The notes under the pieces: generated by a model
What the model saw: the letters and a program-made list of their open reading frames with translations, nothing else
Told to the model about the DNA's origin: nothing
Database searches by the model: none
Shown here: piece by piece, positions 54,030 to 61,440 of the stretch
How the letters are laid out: every line of letters starts with the position of its first letter
Position numbering within the stretch: position 1 is the first letter of the stretch
Translations under genes and position numbers: made by a program
Origin: Primulina eburnea
Lineage: Eukaryota; Streptophyta; Magnoliopsida; Lamiales; Gesneriaceae
Direction of reading: 5' to 3'
NCBI RefSeq assembly: GCF_022965805.1
Contig: NC_133103.1
Location: forward strand, 46,746,120 to 46,810,119
Length of the DNA stretch: 64,000 bases

Positions 54030-54770
54030 TTTAAGTTTGAGTTTTATATAAAAATTGGAATAAGTCTCATACGCCTACATCACTCTCTTATCTTATTTCT
54101 TTCTTATTTTTCTCCTTAGCCTCGCTTCCATCACTCACTCTGGTAAAATCTAAATCTCTGTAAATTTTATTCATGAATCTTAAAAGGAAGATATTTCTGT
54201 AAATTTTATTCATGAATCTTAAAATAATTTTTAATCATAACAGTTGTTTGTGAACCCAAGAGCGGTTTCGTTTGAAGTCCGACGAGTTGTAGTGAAATTT
54301 TGTGGACCCGACGGAAGTTTGATAATTATGTGTATTTCTGAACACATAATATTTTCTAAAATTTACAACCGTCTCTTTACTCGACTTTATGTTCTCTTCC
54401 ATGTCTCAATCTTCATGTTTGGTTTAAGCACTTTACTTTTTATGGATTATGTTGATGTTTTCTTAATTTTTTATTTTAATGTTTTTAAGTATTTTATGAA
54501 ACTATTTAACTGAAATATATTTTTCTTATATGTTTAATGCGATATTGTTTAGTATTGCTTTCTTAAAAAAATAAGCGGGTCGACCCACCTAGCCCGCGGC
54601 CCAAGGTGGGTTGGGCTGGGTTGGTCATTTAAAGGCCCGCGAAAATGGCGGGCTGGCCCGCCCCGCCAGCCCGTTTTGACATGTCTAGTTGCATGGAAAT
54701 TAAGATACTTGAAGGAAACAGTTAATTATGGCCTAAGATTTGGGAGATTCGACTCCAAAGACTAGGGATT
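53480..54770 (+). pseudogene. copia fragment (RT end/RNase H start), split by a hAT element
   Basis: Plus-strand remnant with an MEIVRDM..LTQKRYLEKV-like RT segment (53500-53590), [11 protein letters not shown] and ISYASVVESIMDK (53620-53730), and GKIHWEAV at about 53780-53807. After the hAT insertion (53808-54687) it resumes with KLRYLKE and NYGLRFG, then ends near 54765. Many stops; both termini missing. Confidence 0.78.
53808..54687. mobile_element. hAT-type non-autonomous element
   Basis: Ends TAGATTTGTCAAA and TTTTGACATGTCTA (inverted), with a perfect 8-bp target duplication GTTGCATG at 53800-53807 and 54688-54695, standard for hAT. Interior has inverted GGCCCG-rich arms, a (TA)n run at about 53994-54024 and an open frame 54244-54513 with no recognisable domain. 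Confidence 0.9.
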
Positions 54771-54826
54771 GAACTTAGGCTGTGGATGAAGAGCTCAAAT
54801 AATAAGATAATATAGTGATTCAAATT

Positions 54827-55224
54827 TTGTTGGGCGCAAATGTTGGTCCCACGTACGAAATTTGAGATAATAAAACCCGAAAATAAAGAATAAACTGGAC
54901 ACCGAGATTTACGTAGAAAACCCCTAAAAATTATTAGGGTAAAAACCACGGGCAAGATGAAAAGAATTTCACTATAATATTTTGTGTTGTACAACTCACT
55001 CACTGTGTTTTCAAAGAGAAAACACACTCTCTTAATACAGGAGAACAAAACACCTCACAAATATTATAGAACTAAGCACTCAAATGCTTATAAGATGAGA
55101 GAAAACTGGAAGAAGAGTTAATTTCAGAACGAAAGGGGGGGCTCTATTTATAGAGCCCTTGTCAGTGTGAAGACGCGTATAAAACGCGTCTTCTGAAATT
55201 TCCACGAAATTTCATTTTGTTCAA
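54827..55224 (-). repeat. probable 3' LTR of the truncated copia element
   Basis: TGTTGGGCGC...GTTCAACA in plus orientation. Right boundary chosen at the CA before GATACAG; an alternative boundary nearer 55265 is possible. Confidence 0.5.
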
Positions 55225-55364
55225 CAGATACAGCCCACGTTTTTCTTTCATTTTCTTTGACTGATCCCCCCTCCCACTTTTGCCTATATTTCTCCTACTT
55301 GGAGATTTGATTGAGAATCAAACACATCTCCACACATCTTTTCAATCTTGCCATTCTCTGCTGC

Positions 55365-56625
55365 TTACGTTTCTGCTAGGCCACTTGAGGATCTATACCA
55401 CTCAAACTTATCAGTGTTCACTGGCTTGGTCAGAAAATCAGCTATGTTATCCTTTGTATGGATCTTCTGCATATCCACACTTTCTTCTTCTACTACTTCT
55501 TGCACAAAATGAAATTGTACTCCAATGTGTTTCGTCCTGGAATGAAAGGCTGGATTCCTTGCGATGTGCAAGGCACTCTGACTGTCACAAAACAAAGGAA
55601 CATTCTCTTGTCTGTACCCGATCTCCTCCAATAATCTTTTAATCCATATTGCCTCCTTGCAAGCTTGAGTAGCCGTCATATATTCTGCCTCCGTTGTATG
55701 TAACGCCGCGACTGTTTGCACTTTTGAAACTCAGCTTACTGCTCCTCCTGCGAGTGTAAACACATAACCAGTAGTAGATTTCCTCTTATCAAGATCACTT
55801 GCATAATTTGAATCGACATAGCCTCTGAGTGTAAAATCTGATCCTCGATAACATAATGCAGCATTCGAGGTATCCTTAATGTATCTAAAGATCTTCTTAA
55901 CAGTGCTCCAATGCTCTCGTCCAGGATTCGCCATATACCGACTAACTGCTCCCACTGCTTGAGCAATGTCTGGTCTTGTACAGATCATGGCGAACATCAA
56001 ACTTCCCACTGTCGATGCATACGGTACTTGAGACATCTACATCTTCTCTGCTTCATTGCTAGGACATATCTCGGAGGATAACTTGAAATTAACAAGAAGA
56101 GGGGTCGAATTTGGCTTACTATCTTGCATGTTGAAGCGTTGCAAGATTTTCTTCAAATAATTTTTTTGGGAAAGCTAAATCTTTCTGTTACTTCTATCTC
56201 GGCGAACTTGCATCCCTAGAATCTTGTTTGCTGGTCCCAAGTCCTTTATATCAAATTCCCTAGCCAACTGTGCCTTCAATCCTTGGACCTGATCTTTGTT
56301 GGGGCCTGCTATCAACATGTCGTCCACATACAACAAAAAAATAATATAATCATCACCAGACCTCTTGAAATACGTACAAGGGTCTGTACTCAGTCTGTTG
56401 TATCCAAGGCTCATGATATAGGAATCAAATCTCTTGTACCAACATCTCGGCGCCTATTTGAGACCGTACAAAGATTTGTTCAACCTGCAAACCAAGTTCT
56501 CTTTGCCTTTTTCCGCAAAACCTTCTGGCTGGAGCATATAGATTTCTTCTTCCAGATCTCCATGAAGAAATGCCGTTTTCACATATAGCTGTTCTAACTG
56601 TAGGTCAAACACTGCACACAAGGCC
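55365..56625 (-). pseudogene. RT/RNase H of the truncated copia element
   Basis: 56175-56414 has the RT core with an intact LYVDDMLIAG box; 55731-56036 has VPYASTVGSLMFAMICTRPD and GYVDSNYASDLD; 55365-55721 has RNase H HTTEAEYMTA, WIKRLLEEIG, CDSQSALHIA and TKHIGVQFHF. An in-frame stop sits between the last two pieces (55728-55730) and another near 56176. Confidence 0.8.
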
Positions 56626-57360
56626 AATTATCTACTATTCTGGAAAATGCGAAGAGATTTATTTGTTCTGATAAAAATATTATAAGGCAATTGATAATTG
56701 TAGAGGATGAAATTAGGATCGAAACGAAGTTTCGAGGGCGAATAAATTTTTTTAAAATTCTTTATGATTAATGCAAATTTAAGCTATGTGAGCAGCTCAA
56801 TTAATTTTCCAATCAAACTAAGTACTGAAATAAACAAGTCAAATAAGTGGGAAAACATCTCATAATACAAAGTGAATAACTTATACTCAAATCAGATAAG
56901 ATGAATATAAATAATTGTTGCACTCAGAGAATGTCTAATATCAGCTAATGATCAGCACAAGTGTTCTAAACTAGTATGATTCATCTTAATACGTCTTGAA
57001 CTGTTGAATATCATCGTATCAATATATTTTTGTTTTAACCTTGTCGGTTCGCTTCTTGATTCAGATAAGTTCAATTTAGTTATCCAATTTTGTCAGTTCA
57101 ATATAGACGATTTAATCATTAACTCAAACAGTTTAATTATAATATTATATTGTCTACATGTATATTAGAAAATAATTTCCGTTGCAAGTGGTCTGGCTAC
57201 TTTCGTTCCCTTTATCTTTTTTTTTATTTTTGAGTAAAAGTTGAAACTTCAATGGATTAATGCTACATATGCAGAGGAAATCGAAATTCGTACTGGTTTC
57301 CCAAAATTATTTGATACCATTTATAAAAATTTCAATAAAAGTTACTTGTAATTTAATTTT
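56626..57360. other. intergenic, no gene recognised
   Basis: AT-rich and non-coding on both strands. Confidence 0.5.
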
Positions 57361-57540
57361 GGCAAAAACTTGTGTAAGACGGTTTCACGGATCGTATTTT
57401 GTGAGACAGATCTTTTATTTAGGTCATCCACGAAAAAGTATTACTTTTTTAAGTTAAGACTGTTACTTTTATTATGAATATCGGTAGGATTGACTCATCT
57501 CACATATAAACATTCGTAATATAATTTTACAAGATACCTA
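57361..57540. mobile_element. GTCTCAC-type MITE
   Basis: GGCAAAAACTTGTGTAAGAC...AAGATACCTA with the family core GTATTACTTTTT..GTGAGAC-like blocks; target duplication no longer visible. Confidence 0.78.
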
Positions 57541-57830
57541 TTTTTTAGTTTTATTGTGCATAAAATGGAATAAAATTAAAAACCACAGAGATCGTGTTTG
57601 GGCCTTCTTTCGTCAGATAAATCCGTGCGGACAGATTCATCATGTGACTCCAAAGCCTGTCGATTATTACAACTGAAATTAACCATACAAAGAAATACAA
57701 GATCCAAAGCCACAAAACTGACATAACAAGTTCAAGAATTGACTTGTTTTCTTGCATATTTTCCTATCCTTCCAGCAATATAGGCAGAGTATTAGGCAAA
57801 ACAAAAGAATTGGCTACTCTTGGAATTTAC

Positions 57831-58439
57831 TTAAATGGGAAGTGTATGTGCTCTTTCCAACGAACAGAGTCTTCCTAACTCGTCCCAAAACCGGCGTATG
57901 CGTCTTCGTTGCGCACAAAATGCTCCGCCGGTTTCCTCCACAAAAAGTTTCTGCAGAAACTCACTTGCTGATATCAAGCCAAACACCACATACAGAAAAG
58001 GCCTAACCCAGTCTGGAAAGAGAATTGACACAAGAGATGCCACTGAAATGTTCCCAAACCACACCATACAGTTGTGAGATAAAACAGAAAATCGGCGCAA
58101 GGAGTATTGTAGATGCAACGAACACGCTAGATAGTACATGAAAGCGGAGAAAACGGCGACTCCCATAGTGTAAGGATGGGTGGTAAAAGGAGTACTTTTG
58201 TTGTCATTGGCCGTTAGGTACTTCAATTGCAGGAAAACCAGGATCGTGGTGATCATGAAGCCGACTGTTTGATTGAATGGAGAAACTGATCTGCTACGAA
58301 CGAAGTAGAAAATGCAGGATTTTATAGGAACAAGTGCTGCATTGAGCTGGGAAGTGAAGGATCTTAGCCTCACTGAAGCAGAATCCATAAGTCGGCCGAA
58401 GCTTGTTCCAAGAGACGAGCTCATTGCACTTTCAGGCAT
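57831..58439 (-). CDS. small multi-pass membrane protein of unknown function
   Basis: ATG at 58439 (MPESAMSSSLG), 202 residues; the frame is open three codons further without an ATG. I do not recognise the family. Hydrophobic stretches VGFMITTILVFLQL, MGVAVFSAFMYYLACSL, ISVASLVSILF and PFLYVVFGLISASEF predict about four membrane segments. The C-terminus is basic (RRRIRRFW). Codon composition and the upstream TATA box support a real single-exon gene. Confidence 0.68.
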   Translation of the reverse strand: MPESAMSSSLGTSFGRLMDSASVRLRSFTSQLNAALVPIKSCIFYFVRSRSVSPFNQTVGFMITTILVFLQLKYLTANDNKSTPFTTHPYTMGVAVFSAFMYYLACSLHLQYSLRRFSVLSHNCMVWFGNISVASLVSILFPDWVRPFLYVVFGLISASEFLQKLFVEETGGAFCAQRRRIRRFWDELGRLCSLERAHTLPI

Positions 58440-58469
58440 TGGATACAAATATTCAACGCACGTACGAAG

Positions 58470-58479
58470 ATATTTATAA
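58470..58479 (-). promoter_or_regulatory. TATA box of the small membrane-protein gene
   Basis: Minus strand TTTATAAATA about 30-40 bp before the ATG at 58439, implying a very short leader or a start site just before the codon. Confidence 0.5.
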
Positions 58480-58847
58480 AGAAACTCAAGGAAATTTCGC
58501 AGGCATTTCCATGGACGTTATTAACTGATCATCGGCTTAGAATATTGTTTGAAAATTTATAGGTGTCTGGATTTTTTTACATGACGTCATTGTTGGGGAG
58601 TGGGAGTAGGAGTGTCAATCGGGTGGGTTGGGTTGGGTCGGGTTGCGGGTCAACCCGCGAATTTTTTTTTTTTTTTTCAACCCGAACCCAACCCGAACCC
58701 GAAGCAACCCAAAAACTCCAACCCGAACACGAACCCGTCTAACCCAACTCAACCCGTCTAACACGTCTAACCCGATTTTTTTTTATTTTTTAAAAAAAAT
58801 TAATGAAAAAAAATCGAAAAATAAAAAATAATAATAAATATAGAAAA

Positions 58848-59890
58848 CAATAGCGACGGTTTTTATTTAAACCGTCGCACATTAAACCGTCGCCGATTTA
58901 TATGAGCGACGGTTTTAGTAAACCGTCGCTAATAGTTTAGGGTTTAGGGTATTAGCGACGGTTTTAGCAAACAGTCGCTAATAGTTTAGGGTTTAGGGTT
59001 TAGGGTTCGGGGTTTTAGCAAACTGTCTATAAATTGTCGCGTTTAGAGTCGTTTTTAACATTTGCACTTAGTCATCCTGAGTGTTTATTAAATTGATATA
59101 TCCGTTATCCTTACAATCAAAAAAAATGTCAGAACAAACCATATTTAGACGAAATTACAAACAATTTGTGGTTCCTAATAAAAAGTACAAAATTGTTGAT
59201 GTTAATCGAAAAAAGAGTCTTGAATACTACGAACCATTTGTATTTCCTACGCAAGTCTCGCAAGTTGTGTATTTGACTTATCCAACAACAAAGAGAGCAG
59301 AATCAGATTGGATGCATGTGAGTACTCTACGTAGGCGAGCTTATGTCACTGATGTTGAGCCAAATACTGAGCATAATCAAATTGATGCGAACGATGCATT
59401 TCAAAATCATGGGAGCTATACGTTCACACACATCAACATGTAGATGGATCTTTCGTTGACACGCGATCCCGCCTGCTCCACGTAAGTTTATTAAATTTCG
59501 TTATTTTCATCAACGTTACATTAAAAAAATTCAATTTGATTCATTTTAAATCAACATCACAGGAGGAGATGGAGCGTTACATGGCTGATTCATTTTGTAT
59601 GAAACACTTGTATTATTATTTACAGATTAATAATATGATTACATTTCTCAAATTTTGTTAATTTTTTTTGGATTATACAGCACAATATATTTGTATTTCA
59701 GATTTAAATAATTATAACATTTAAAAAAAAAATATTTGCGACAGTTTTTGTTGAAACCGTCGCAAAATTAGCGACATTTTATATAAACCGTCGCTAAGTA
59801 GCGACAGGTATTAACAGATCGGCGACGGTTTTGTTAATACCCGTCGCTATTAGCGACGGTTTTACTCAAAATCCGTCGCTATTATACTCT
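58848..59890 (+). mobile_element. CACTA transposon remnant
   Basis: Both flanks carry AGCGACGGTTTT / AAAACCGTCGCT repeats, the same motif as in the CACTA element at 11458-12106, arranged as subterminal inverted repeats around a short transposon-derived frame. The CACTA termini themselves are not visible. Confidence 0.6.
59126..59443 (+). pseudogene. CACTA-associated protein fragment (DUF4216-like)
   Basis: 105-residue frame with VPNKKYKIVDVNRKKSLEYY, EPFVFPTQVSQVVYLTYP and KRAESDWMHV, resembling the EPFILASQAxQVFYxxYP..DW block in the C-terminal part of plant CACTA TNP2-type proteins. The transposase core is absent. Confidence 0.6.
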
Positions 59891-60172
59891 GGGTCTAGAA
59901 AATAGTTATATAAATTGTAAAATTTTTTTAAAAAAAAACATGATGGGTTGGGTGGGTCGGGTGGGTCGGGTCATTGGGTGACCTGATATTTTTTTCAGGT
60001 CAACCCGGGGCAACCCGAGCCCACCCGAGAAATTTTTTTTTTTCGGGTTTGCATTCGGCTCGACCCGTTTCGACCCGAACCCGAAAACCCCTAACCCAAA
60101 CCCGATATTTTTCGTGTCGTCCCGTGTCGGGTTAGCGTGTCGGGTTCATTTTTGACACCCCTAGTTGGGGAG

Positions 60173-60596
60173 ATAAGGGGTTCATTTCACCCTACCTTGT
60201 GAGACACTGTCCCCATGAAGTGATCAAAGGCCCAGATTTACACACACATACACCCCATGAAGTGATCAAAGGCCTAAATTTAATCACCATGTAAAATCAA
60301 TTGCTGAGATCCTGTGAGGGCACTGCCCACACAGGTAGCATCTACATTACCGAAAAATCTTGATTTATCACAGCATCGTGGCCTCCCCATTGAATTGATG
60401 TAATCGCGATGTGATTTCACAAAGAAAAATTTTGAAGGCGAGACATCTAACAAGTGATCAGGGAGCATGAAATACATGTAAATTGGCTTCCAATTTAACA
60501 ACAATCGCATGATATTTTTTTTTTTGGAAAAATTCTTTTGGGGAGTGTTGCTACCAAATATTTCTTTTTTTAAGAAAAACGCAGCATGATATATGG
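60173..60596. other. no clear gene; short direct repeat and MYB-like start
   Basis: CCCCATGAAGTGATCAAAGG occurs at 60211 and 60254. The minus strand at 60364-60390 reads MGRPRCCDK, like the start of R2R3-MYB proteins, but nothing MYB-like follows. Confidence 0.3.
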
Positions 60597-61400
60597 TGAT
60601 GCCCCAAGGGAACCCGGGCCCCGGATACAGACCCTGACCCGAGAGGTCCTCAAACTTGGGCAAGATTAGAGCAGGGAGAAAATATCAAAATGCAATTACT
60701 TTCATTAAACCGGGGTGAAAAACGGGATTCCGGATCTTCAGACGCCCGGCAAGTTGTGCACTCAGTTATCTGAGGAATTCCCAATGAACTACTTGGCGAG
60801 CCACCGCCCAGTGAATAATTAGCCAATACCCGGGGTAAAAACTTCCCGGTCCGAAAAGTACCTCCGAAGCACCCGGGTGGAAGATATCCGGGGAAGAGAC
60901 ACGTTCTGACTACCACGTCTTCCGGACATCACGGAGCCCATCCTCCCACACTCCATGACCAAGTCCACTCCCAGTACATGGCCCACCACTTTGCAACGTG
61001 GCCCATGATCTCAAGTCATGGACCACCATCCGAACTTTACGGGCAAGTTATCCACCAGCTTCATCTATAAGTACCCTCCGTTGGTGTTTCACAGAGGTAT
61101 CGACTCTTCTCTGAATACTCACAAGCACTCACAAATATTCTTACTTTCGAAGTTTTCCTTTGCGTACATCACTGACTTGAGCGTCGGAGTGGATACGCCG
61201 GAACAACTTCCGGCGCTCCCCTAACATTCTGTGATTTCAGGGTTACTACTCAAATCATCCCGGGCGTTGTCATTCAGGTGACAGGGAGCTCAACCACCCT
61301 GGGCCATCAGTAGCTCGTATTAACGTTCGCATATATATCTAAACACTCGACTTGGCAAATCGCCCACCCGGCTACCACCCGATTTGCCCGGTTGACATCA
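60597..61400 (+). repeat. 5' LTR of a Tat-lineage gypsy element
   Basis: TGATGCC...GACATCA, 804 bp, with inverted TGATG/CATCA ends, placed directly before the primer site. Rich in CCCGGG-type motifs, with a TATA box CTATAAGTA at about 61065. The start is inferred from the inverted ends since the 3' LTR is outside the window. Confidence 0.72.
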
Positions 61401-61419
61401 TTGGCGCCGTCTGTGGGAA
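61401..61419 (+). other. primer-binding site of the Tat-lineage element
   Basis: TTGGCGCCGTCTGTGGGAA immediately after the LTR, the kind of TGGCGCC primer site common in Tat elements. Confidence 0.8.
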
Positions 61420-61440
61420 ACTGTAGCTGAAGACGTAGAT

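Larger units (their letters stand above)
54827..56625 (-). mobile_element. truncated Ty1/copia element: 3' LTR plus RT/RNase H
   Basis: In plus orientation it begins TGTTGGGCGC and has an LTR-type TATA box (CTATTTATAG at about 55144), then an A/G-rich region on the minus strand and RNase H and RT going right. It breaks off in RT near 56625, so gag, protease, integrase and the 5' LTR are missing. Confidence 0.78.
58601..60163. mobile_element. hAT-type MITE enlarged by a CACTA remnant
   Basis: Left end TAGGAGTGTCAATCGGG (from 58607, preceded by TGGGAG) and right end TTTTTGACACCCCTA are inverted. GTTGGGGAG occurs at 58592-58600 and 60164-60172, fitting an 8-9 bp duplication. Both arms consist of CGGGTTGGGT/ACCCAACCCG repeats. 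Between about 58848 and 59890 lies unrelated CACTA-like sequence. Confidence 0.75.

Noticed and set aside
54722..55048. 108-codon minus-strand frame
   Set aside because: Runs across the copia fragment edge and an LTR; no domain.
57551..57757. 68-codon hydrophobic minus-strand frame below the membrane-protein gene
   Set aside because: AT-rich, no family, probably in the 3' untranslated or intergenic region.
58930..59015. Telomere-like TTTAGGG repeats
   Set aside because: Only short runs of three or so units interleaved with AGCGACGG motifs inside a transposon; not an interstitial telomere.
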